NCBI RefSeq assembly: GCF_000730625.1
Contig: NZ_BBIT01000005.1
Span: forward strand, 434,001 to 498,000
Length of the DNA stretch: 64,000 nt
Direction of reading: 5' to 3'
From: Pseudomonas oryzihabitans NBRC 102199
GTDB lineage: Bacteria > Pseudomonadota > Gammaproteobacteria > Pseudomonadales > Pseudomonadaceae
The notes beneath the pieces are model-generated. The model saw nothing but the letters and a program-made list of their open reading frames with translations, was not told the origin of the DNA and ran no database searches. A program made the position numbers and the translations under genes. Positions 55,129 to 62,386 of the stretch are shown piece after piece (within the stretch, counting starts at the first letter, position 1; each line of letters starts with the position of its first letter).

Positions 55129-55978
55129 CGTCTCGCGAGAATTCCAGGATGCGGTTGCGCCCCTGCTCGGCGACCAGGTAATGACCGTCGCCGCGCGGGA
55201 TCAGGGTCTGCGCCGAGCGCAGGTGCGAGAGCACCGTGACCAGACGGCCATCGGGCTGCACCAGCAGCACCCGGGCGCCGTGGGTGGCGTCTTCGGTGAT
55301 CCACAGGCCGTCGGCCGAACACTGCACGAAGCCCGGCGCGTCGAGACCCGCGGCGACCAGGGTATCGGTCCCTCCCGGCTGCCACTGCTTGACCCAGCCC
55401 TTGGCCTTTTCGGTATAGAACAGCCGGCCATCCGGGCAGCGGGCCACCCCTTCGCCTTCTTCCAGGCCGTCGCGCAGCACCGCCAAGCGACGCTGCAGCG
55501 GGTCGTAGCTGAGCAGGCGACCGCGGGGCAGGTCCTCGATGGCATAGAGGGTCTGGCCATCGGTGGCGACGCCCTCGACGTCGTTGCCGTCGAACAGGGC
55601 CTGGTGCTGGCCGTCGCGCAGGAGAAACACCGGCAGCGGTCCGCCTTCCTGGCTGACCACCAGGCCGCCCTGGAACATCACCAGGCCATCCGGCTTGGAC
55701 AGCTCGCCCAATACCGGCTGGCGCTCGCCATTGGGCAGCAGCCGCAGCAGGCTGCCGCGGCGACTGGAAAATTCCTGGGTCACGAACAGGCTGCCATCGG
55801 CGTCCAGGGCCAGGGCGCTGACCATGGGGATGTCGGCGGCGACTTCCCGGTAGCGCCAGCCCTCGGCCGCACTGACCGGATGGAAATGCCGCCAGGCCGG
55901 ATAGGCGAAGCCGGCGGCCAGCACGGCGACGCCCAGCGCCAGACCCTGGCGCCAGCCCAGGCGCGGAACACGACGCAT
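55112..55978 (-). CDS. SMP-30/gluconolactonase-like beta-propeller protein
   Basis: The product has 288 residues with an N-terminal membrane or signal segment (GLALGVAVLAAGFAYPAW). The rest is repeated beta-propeller blades: ALALDADGSLFVTQEF, GVATDGQTLYAIEDLPRG, GVARCPDGRLFYTEKA, VQCSADGLWITEDA. The family includes periplasmic lactonases and strictosidine-synthase-like hydrolases; substrate unknown. It is convergent with the arn-linked glycosyltransferase gene. Confidence 0.8.
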   Translation of the reverse strand: MRRVPRLGWRQGLALGVAVLAAGFAYPAWRHFHPVSAAEGWRYREVAADIPMVSALALDADGSLFVTQEFSSRRGSLLRLLPNGERQPVLGELSKPDGLVMFQGGLVVSQEGGPLPVFLLRDGQHQALFDGNDVEGVATDGQTLYAIEDLPRGRLLSYDPLQRRLAVLRDGLEEGEGVARCPDGRLFYTEKAKGWVKQWQPGGTDTLVAAGLDAPGFVQCSADGLWITEDATHGARVLLVQPDGRLVTVLSHLRSAQTLIPRGDGHYLVAEQGRNRILEFSRDAGAAR

Positions 55979-56080
55979 GGCGATCTCTCTGTGGCAGAAC
56001 GATGACCGGGCAGTCTAGCGGCCCGCGCGTGAAGAATCCGTCGCCGGCACCCCAGGTGAGGGGGCCGGCGGGGCGGGGCC

Positions 56081-57262
56081 TCAGGCGGTGAGGAAGGCCT
56101 CGGTCAGCTTGACCCAGTAGCGCGCGCCCACCGGCAGCAGGGCGTCGTTGAAGTCGTAGGCCGGGTTGTGCAGGTTGGCGCTGGGCCCGTTGCCGACGAA
56201 CAGGTAGCAACCGGGCACCTGCTGCAGCATGTAGGCGAAGTCCTCGCTGGCCGGGATGGGCGCGAAGGGGTGCAGGGCCTCGGCGCCAAAGTGCTCGATC
56301 GCCACCTGGCGGGCGAAGGCGGTGGGGCCGTCGTGGTTGACCAGCACCGGATAACCCCGCTGATAGTCCAGCTCGGCGGTGGCGCCGAAGCTTTCCGCCT
56401 GGGCGCGCACCAGGGCGCCGATGCGCTGCTCCAGCAGGTCGCGGGTGCTGTCCTGGAAGGCGCGGATGGTGAGCTTCATCTCCACCGCATCGGGAATGAC
56501 GTTGGAGGCCTCGCCGCCGTGGATGCTGCCCACGGTGATCACCGCGGTGTCCAGCGGCGCCACGTTGCGCGAGACCACGGTCTGCAGCGCCATCACCGTG
56601 GCCGCGCTGGCGACGATGGGATCGACCGCCTTGTCCGGTACCGCGCCGTGGCCGCCCTGGCCGCGGATGCGCAGGAGGGCGGTGTCGGACGAGGCCATGG
56701 CGGCGCCGTCGACGAAGCAGAACTTGCCGGTGGGCACGCCGGGCATGTTGTGCAGGCCGAACACCTGGTCGCAGGGAAACAGCTCGAAGAGGCCGTCCTG
56801 CATCATCTTCAGGGCGCCGCCCAGGCCTTCCTCGGCCGGCTGGAAGATCAGGTGCAGGGTGCCGTCGAAGGCGCGGGTCTCGGCCAGGCAGCGGGCGGCG
56901 GTGAGCAGGGTGGTGGTATGGCCGTCGTGACCGCAGGCGTGCATGCGGCCCGGGTGCTGGCTGGCGTAGTCGAGGCCGGTGGTCTCCAGGATCGGCAGGG
57001 CGTCCATGTCGGCGCGGATACCCAGCACCTTGCTGCCGCTGCCGGCGCGCAGGGTGCCGACCACCCCGGTGCCGCCCAGGCCGCGATGGACCTCGTAGCC
57101 CCAGCCGGCGAGGGCGGCGGCCACCAGGTCGCTGGTGCGCTGTTCCTGGTAACCCAGTTCGGGATGGCGGTGGATGTCGCGGCGCAGGGCGACCATGTCC
57201 GGCAGGTAGCCGGCAATATGACGGGCGGTGGCGTCTTGATCCGCAGCGGTGGCAAGGCTCAT
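56081..57262 (-). CDS. M20-family amidohydrolase (hippurate-hydrolase type)
   Basis: The product has 393 residues. Metal motifs are HACGHDGHTTTLL and PAEEGLGGA, the catalytic DMDALP is upstream, and FGLHNMPG is typical of the hippurate/indole-acetyl-amino-acid hydrolase group. It removes acyl groups from N-acyl amino acids. It lies 11 nt downstream of the MHS-family transporter gene on the same strand, and the transporter probably imports the substrate. Confidence 0.9.
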   Translation of the reverse strand: MSLATAADQDATARHIAGYLPDMVALRRDIHRHPELGYQEQRTSDLVAAALAGWGYEVHRGLGGTGVVGTLRAGSGSKVLGIRADMDALPILETTGLDYASQHPGRMHACGHDGHTTTLLTAARCLAETRAFDGTLHLIFQPAEEGLGGALKMMQDGLFELFPCDQVFGLHNMPGVPTGKFCFVDGAAMASSDTALLRIRGQGGHGAVPDKAVDPIVASAATVMALQTVVSRNVAPLDTAVITVGSIHGGEASNVIPDAVEMKLTIRAFQDSTRDLLEQRIGALVRAQAESFGATAELDYQRGYPVLVNHDGPTAFARQVAIEHFGAEALHPFAPIPASEDFAYMLQQVPGCYLFVGNGPSANLHNPAYDFNDALLPVGARYWVKLTEAFLTA

Positions 57263-57273
57263 GGCGATCTCTC

Positions 57274-58581
57274 TCAATCCAGGTGGCGTTCGGGATAGCT
57301 CAGCAGTGCCAGCCATCCTATCAGCAGCATGCCGATCAGGTACCAGGCCGGGGCGAGCGGGCTGCCGGTGGCGCCGATCAGCCAGGTGGCGATGAACTGG
57401 GCGGTGCCGCCGAACAGGGTCACCGCCAGGGCGTAGGTCATGGCGAGGCCGGTGGCGCGCACCGGCCGCGGCAGGCCGGCGAGGATCAGCAGCAGTCCGG
57501 CGGTCATGTTGACGCTCATGGCGGTGATCACCACGAAGCGGGCGGCAAAGGCCAGGCCCTGGGTGGTGGGATCGTTCAGCCAGACGAAGGCCGGGTAGAT
57601 GCCCAGCAGGGCCACCGCCAGGCTGACTAGGGCCACCGGCTTGTAGCGACCGAAGCGATCCAGCAGCAGCCCGGCGGCCAGGGCGGCGGCCATCTGCACG
57701 GCGCTGGAGGCCACCCCGGCCAGGTAGGCGCTGGTGGCCGGCAGGCCGACGATGCGGGTCATGTAGGTGGGCATGTAGAACTGCATCAGATAGGTCAGCA
57801 GGGTCGCCGACATCACGATCAGCAGGCCCAGGCCGAAGCGCCGCGGATGCTCGCGCAGAAAGGCGCGCACCGGGCCGCCCTCGACCGTGCCGGCGCCGCT
57901 CCAGGTCTCGTCCACCTGGCGGCGGATATAGAGGCCGACCGGGATGATGAGCAAGCCGACCAGGAAGGGGATGCGCCAGCCCCAGGCATGCAGCTCGGCC
58001 TCGGACAGGCTGCGGGTGAGCAGGGCGCCCAGACCGGCGCCGAGCAGGGCGCTGCCGCCCTGGCTGATCACCTGCCAGCTGACATGGAAGCCGCGCCGGC
58101 CGGGGCTGGCCGATTCCAGCAGCAGGGTGGTGGCGGCGCCGATCTCGCCGCCGGCGGAAAAGCCCTGCAGCAGGCGCCCCAGCAGCAGGATCAGCGGCGC
58201 GGCGATGCCGATCTGGGCGTGGGTCGGGGTGAAGGCGATCAGGGCGCTGCCCAGGCCCATCAGCGAAATGGTCAGCAGCATGGCCTGCTTGCGCCCGTGG
58301 CGGTCGGCATAGGCACCCAGCACCATGCTGCCCAGGGGGCGCATGACGAAGCCGACGCCAAAGACGCCAACCGCCATCAGCAGGGAGCCGTAGGGCGTAT
58401 CCGAAGGGAAATACAGCTGGCCGATGATGGCGGCGAAAAAGCTGAAGACGGTGAAGTCGAACATCTCCAGGCCGTTGCCGAGACTGGCCGCGGCGATCAG
58501 CTTGGCCCGCGAGGGCGTGGCGACCGTGCTGGCGGGGGCCACGTCGGCGCGGGAGGAGGACGTCGGAAGAGCCTGGGCCAT
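57274..58581 (-). CDS. MFS transporter of the metabolite:H+ symporter (MHS) family
   Basis: The product has 435 residues with 12 membrane segments. MHS signatures are NGLEMFDFTVFSFFAAIIG, VMRPLGSMVLGAYADRHGRK and GFSAGGEIGAATTLLLE. The family imports organic acids, betaines or acyl amino acids with protons. It is coupled with the M20 amidohydrolase gene, suggesting uptake of an N-acyl amino acid or a related conjugate. Confidence 0.88.
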   Translation of the reverse strand: MAQALPTSSSRADVAPASTVATPSRAKLIAAASLGNGLEMFDFTVFSFFAAIIGQLYFPSDTPYGSLLMAVGVFGVGFVMRPLGSMVLGAYADRHGRKQAMLLTISLMGLGSALIAFTPTHAQIGIAAPLILLLGRLLQGFSAGGEIGAATTLLLESASPGRRGFHVSWQVISQGGSALLGAGLGALLTRSLSEAELHAWGWRIPFLVGLLIIPVGLYIRRQVDETWSGAGTVEGGPVRAFLREHPRRFGLGLLIVMSATLLTYLMQFYMPTYMTRIVGLPATSAYLAGVASSAVQMAAALAAGLLLDRFGRYKPVALVSLAVALLGIYPAFVWLNDPTTQGLAFAARFVVITAMSVNMTAGLLLILAGLPRPVRATGLAMTYALAVTLFGGTAQFIATWLIGATGSPLAPAWYLIGMLLIGWLALLSYPERHLD

Positions 58582-58751
58582 GGTGCGTTCCTCTGCACTG
58601 AGATGAATGCTTAGCTATGCAAATGACGGTCCGGTCCGCGCGGGCCGCGTGCCTGGGCGGTCGTGGCGGGGCCGGAGACCGGGCGTGCGCCAGGGTGGTG
58701 CAGCGCCGGCCCTCTTGCAGCCTAGTCGAACCTGCCGCCTCGGCTGGCACT

Positions 58752-58769
58752 CGCTCATAAATCCGTCAC
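58752..58769 (+). promoter_or_regulatory. Pho box upstream of pstS
   Basis: CGCTCAT-AAAT-CCGTCAC matches the PhoB direct repeat (CTGTCAT-N4-CTGTCAC) at 5 of 7 and 6 of 7 positions. Ten nt further on is a TAGGCT candidate -10 at 58780-58785, the same arrangement as at pstC. The -10 overlaps the left end of the inserted repeat element that separates this box from pstS by more than 200 nt. Confidence 0.7.
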
Positions 58770-58781
58770 AATGCGCGCCTA

Positions 58782-58938
58782 GGCTCTGTACGAAAAATGC
58801 CTGCGCTCGGTGATGCTGCGTTGAAAATCAGCTCGGAATGCTCATTTACCCCTCGTAAACTCGTTCGCGAGCTCGGTCCGCTTCCTCACTGATTTTCGCC
58901 TTGCCTGACCTTCGCTCGGCAATCTTTCGTACAGAGCC
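58782..58938. mobile_element. 157-bp MITE-like element in the pstS leader
   Basis: The ends form a perfect 14-bp inverted repeat, GGCTCTGTACGAAA at 58782-58795 and TTTCGTACAGAGCC at 58925-58938, which extends imperfectly inward to TGCC/GGCA. A nested inverted repeat GAAAATCAG/CTGATTTTC lies inside. It has no coding capacity and no clear target-site duplication. The ends suggest a nonautonomous element mobilised by a transposase encoded elsewhere. Confidence 0.75.
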
Positions 58939-59006
58939 TCGAGTGCCGGCTTGCGCCTGAGCGTCGCCGGCCCAGGCCCGTCTCCCATCCCCGCGAGGAA
59001 TCCGGC

Positions 59007-60006
59007 ATGGACATCAAAGGTCCGCTGACCGCTGTGGCGCTCGCCCTGGCGCTCGGTGGCACGACCGCTCGAGCCGAGGGCGTCGACCCGGCCATCCCTG
59101 CTTACCAGAAGGTGAGCGGGATCTCCGGCAATCTGTCGAGCGTGGGCTCCGACACCCTGGCCAACCTGATGACCCTTTGGGCCGAGAGCTACAAGCGCGA
59201 GTATCCCAACCTCAATATCCAGATCCAGGCGGCCGGCTCGTCCACGGCGCCGCCGGCGCTCACCGAAGGCACCGCCGGCATCGGCCCCATGAGTCGCAAG
59301 ATGAAGGACGCCGAGCTACAGGCCTTCGAGCAGCGCTTCGGCTACCCGCCCACCGCGGTGCCGGTGGCCATCGATGCCCTGGCGATCTTCGTCAACAAGG
59401 ACAATCCGTTGCGCCAGCTGACCCTGGAGCAGGTCGACGCGATCTTTTCCAGCACCCGGCTCTGTGGCGGTCCGCACGAACTCAAGACCTGGGGCGACCT
59501 GGGCCTGACCGGCGACTGGGCCAGGCGGCCGATCCAGAGATTCGGCCGCAATTCGGTGTCGGGCACCTACGGCTACTTCAAGGAAGCGGCGCTGTGCCGT
59601 GGCGACTTCCGCGCCAACGTCAACGAACAGCCTGGCTCGGCCTCGGTGGTCCAGGCCATCAGCCAGTCCCTGGGGGGCATCGGCTACTCGGGCATCGGCT
59701 ACCAGACCGCCAGCGTCCACACCCTGGCGCTGGCACGCCAGCGTCCACACCCTGGCGCTGGCACGCCAGGGCACCACCGATTTCGTCGAGGACAACCAGG
59801 CGAACACCCTGTCCGGGCGCTATCCCCTGGCGCGCTATCTCTACGTCTATGTGAACAAGGCGCCCAATCGTCCGCTCAATCCCCTGGAGGGGGAATTCCT
59901 GCGGCTGATCCTCTCGCGCAGCGGCCAGGAAGCCGTGGTCAAGGACGGCTACATCCCCCTGCCGGCGGCGGTGGTGCAGCAGGCCCTGAAGACCCTGGGC
60001 TACTGA
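59007..60006 (+). pseudogene. pstS: phosphate-binding protein PstS, frameshifted by a 28-bp duplication
   Basis: The first 252 or so residues are a normal PstS-type protein with signal peptide ([14 protein letters not shown]), the phosphate-loop regions [11 protein letters not shown] and [21 protein letters not shown], and [19 protein letters not shown] 28-bp unit is present twice in tandem (59709-59736 and 59737-59764), shifting the frame by one. Without one copy the protein would be 323 residues and end QALKTLGY at 60006. As written, translation instead runs out of frame to 60065. GAGGA precedes ATG 59007. It could be a true mutation, a reversible slip or an assembly error. Confidence 0.85.
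59709..59764. repeat. 28-bp perfect tandem duplication inside pstS
   Basis: Two adjacent identical copies of a 28-bp unit, beginning GCCAGCGTCCACACC, are followed by a 5-nt partial third copy (GCCAG). The unit itself has inverted ends (GCCAGCG...CGCTGGC), so slippage through a hairpin is plausible. Confidence 0.95.
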
Positions 60007-60059
60007 GCGCCTGGCGCCCTGCGCCCGTCCCGGGCGTAGCGCCTCGGGCCGTCCATTCG

Positions 60060-60077
60060 CTGTAACCTTTCTGTCAC
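60060..60077 (+). promoter_or_regulatory. Pho box upstream of pstC
   Basis: CTGTAAC-CTTT-CTGTCAC matches the PhoB site at 6 of 7 and 7 of 7 positions. TAGGCT at 60088-60093 follows after 10 nt and is the likely -10. Transcription would start about 7 nt later, almost at the ATG 60101, so the mRNA may have a very short or absent leader. Confidence 0.8.
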
Positions 60078-60100
60078 ACGACGTGATTAGGCTCTGCGCC

Positions 60101-62386
60101 ATGATATCCCCGGTACCCCCGTCCCCGCCCGATCCTCGCGGCCCCGCTCGGCTGGACTTCAACACGCCTGCACTGCGCCGGCGGCGGCGCTGGCGGGCCC
60201 TGCAGGATCGCCTGATACGGGGTGCGGTGCTGGCCGGTGGCCTGGCCGTGCTGGCCACCATCACCCTGATCTTCTTCTATCTGGCCTATGTGGTGCTGCC
60301 GCTGCTTCGCGGCGCCAGCCTCGAGGCCCAGCCGCTGCCCCAGCCCGACTGGCTGGCGGCCGCCGGGGCACCGTTGCTGCTGGGCATCGACGAGCAGGAT
60401 CGCCTCGGCCTGCATCTGTCCCAGGCTGGCGAGGCCACTTTCTTCACCCTGGCCGACGGCCAGCCGGTCATGCGCGAGCGCCTGCCGCTGCCGCCCGGCG
60501 TCACCATCAGCAGCCAGGCCCAGGACGCCCCGCGCGGGCTGATCGCCCTGGGCCTGTCCGATGGTCGCGTGCTGGTGGCGCACAAGCGCTATGTCTCGCG
60601 CTATCCCCAGGGCAACCGGGTCATCACCCCGGAACTGGACTTTCCCTACGGGCGCGAGCCACTGGACCTGGGCGCCTCCCGTAGCGCCCTGGAACGGGTC
60701 GCCATCGCCGGTGACGAGGACCTGCTGGTGCTGGCCGGTGCCCAGGGCAACCGCGTGACCGCCCTGCGCCTGACCGGGCTGGCGGCGCCGGTGACCGGTG
60801 GCGCGGCCGCTCCCATGCGTACCTCGCTCTCCCTCGGACCGCTCAACACCGCGGCCAAGGCGCTCTACCTCGACCCTCGCGGGCACTGGCTCTATGCCCT
60901 CAACGGCCGCGCCCAGGCGGATGTCTTCGATCTCCGCGACGGCAGTCTCAACGGCCACTACAAGCTGCTCGACGCGGCCGACGATGAGGTCACCGCCAGT
61001 GCCCAGCTGCTGGGCGGCGTGTCCCTGCTGGTGGGTACCGCCAAGGGCGGCATTGGCCAGTGGTTCATGGTCCGCGGCCAGGACGGCGAGCCGGTGCTAA
61101 GACATATCCGCAGCTTCCAGCTGGGCACCGCGCCCATCGTCCAGCTGGTGCCGGAGCAGCGCCGCAAGGGCTTCGTGGCGCTGGATACCACGGGCGAACT
61201 GGGGGTCTTCCACAGCACCGCCGGGCGTACCCTGTTGCGCGAGCAGATCGCCCCCGCTGGCGGGGTACTGGCGTTGTCGCCGCGTGCCGATCAGCTGCTG
61301 CTGGAGGAAAATGGCCGGCTGCTCGGCTTCCGCCTGGACAATCCGCACCCGGAAGTCTCCTGGTCGGCGCTCTGGGGCAAGGTCTGGTACGAGAATTACG
61401 AGGCGCCGGCCCGGGTCTGGCAGTCCAGCGCCGCCACCGCAGACTTCGAACCCAAGCTGAGCCTGGCGCCGCTGACCTTCGGCACCCTCAAGGCGGCCTT
61501 CTACGCCATGCTGTTCGCCGCGCCCCTGGCCATCGCCGCGGCGGTCTATACCGCCTACTTCATGGCGCCGCGCATGAGGCGCACGGTCAAGCCGGTCATC
61601 GAGCTGATGGAGGCCCTGCCCACGGTGATCCTCGGCTTCTTCGCCGGGCTGTTCCTCGCGCCCTTCGTGGAAAATCACCTGCCGGGGCTGTTCAGCCTGC
61701 TGCTGCTCCTGCCGCTGGCCATCCTCGCCGCGGGCTTTGGCTGGTCGCGGCTGCCGCTGACGCTGCGCGAGCGCCTCCCGGAAGGCTGGGAAAGCCTGTT
61801 GCTGTTGCCGGTGGTGCTGCTGACCACCGCCCTGGCGCTGTGGCTCAGTCCCTGGCTGGAGGGGCTGCTGTTCGCCGGCGACCTGCGCCTCTGGCTGAGC
61901 CAGACCCTGGGCATCGCCTACGACCAGCGCAACGCCCTGATCATCGGCCTGGCCATGGGTTTCGCGGTCATCCCCAACATCTTCTCCATCGCCGAAGACG
62001 CCATCTACAGCGTGCCGCGCAGCCTGACCCTGGGCTCCCTGGCGCTGGGCGCCACCCCCTGGCAGACCCTAGTGCGGGTGGTGCTGCTCACCGCCAGCCC
62101 GGGCATCTTCTCGGCGCTGATGATCGGCCTGGGCCGCGCCGTCGGCGAGACCATGATCGTGCTCATGGCCACCGGCAACACCCCGATCATGGATGCCAAC
62201 CTGTTCGAGGGCATGCGCACCCTGGCGGCAAACATCGCCGTGGAGATGCCCGAATCCGAGGTGGGCGGCACCCATTACCGCCTGCTGTTCCTGGCCGCGC
62301 TGGTTCTGCTCAGCTTCACCTTCCTGATGAACACCCTGGCCGAACTGATCCGCCAGCGGCTGAGGAAAAAATATGCGGCCCTCTAG
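60101..62386 (+). CDS. pstC: phosphate ABC transporter permease PstC (long form)
   Basis: The product has 761 residues. Membrane segment 1 is near 45-70, followed by a large periplasmic beta-rich domain to about residue 460, then the permease core (GTLKAAFYAMLFAAPLAIAA; MEALPTVILGFFAGLFLAPFVE; GRAVGETMIVLMATGNTP). The long periplasmic insert is typical of Pseudomonas PstC. ATG 60101 is favoured over GTG 60083, which would lie upstream of the predicted transcription start. It overlaps pstA by 14 nt. Confidence 0.9.
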   Translation: MISPVPPSPPDPRGPARLDFNTPALRRRRRWRALQDRLIRGAVLAGGLAVLATITLIFFYLAYVVLPLLRGASLEAQPLPQPDWLAAAGAPLLLGIDEQDRLGLHLSQAGEATFFTLADGQPVMRERLPLPPGVTISSQAQDAPRGLIALGLSDGRVLVAHKRYVSRYPQGNRVITPELDFPYGREPLDLGASRSALERVAIAGDEDLLVLAGAQGNRVTALRLTGLAAPVTGGAAAPMRTSLSLGPLNTAAKALYLDPRGHWLYALNGRAQADVFDLRDGSLNGHYKLLDAADDEVTASAQLLGGVSLLVGTAKGGIGQWFMVRGQDGEPVLRHIRSFQLGTAPIVQLVPEQRRKGFVALDTTGELGVFHSTAGRTLLREQIAPAGGVLALSPRADQLLLEENGRLLGFRLDNPHPEVSWSALWGKVWYENYEAPARVWQSSAATADFEPKLSLAPLTFGTLKAAFYAMLFAAPLAIAAAVYTAYFMAPRMRRTVKPVIELMEALPTVILGFFAGLFLAPFVENHLPGLFSLLLLLPLAILAAGFGWSRLPLTLRERLPEGWESLLLLPVVLLTTALALWLSPWLEGLLFAGDLRLWLSQTLGIAYDQRNALIIGLAMGFAVIPNIFSIAEDAIYSVPRSLTLGSLALGATPWQTLVRVVLLTASPGIFSALMIGLGRAVGETMIVLMATGNTPIMDANLFEGMRTLAANIAVEMPESEVGGTHYRLLFLAALVLLSFTFLMNTLAELIRQRLRKKYAAL

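Noticed and set aside
53274-56210. Very long leftward open frame (978 codons) antisense to the glycosyltransferase gene
   Set aside because: It is Gln/Arg/Gly-rich with no domain, has no ribosome site, and lies opposite well-supported genes. Such frames are common in high-G+C DNA.
58782-58938. Full insertion sequence
   Set aside because: Only 157 bp with no transposase coding; treated as a nonautonomous element.
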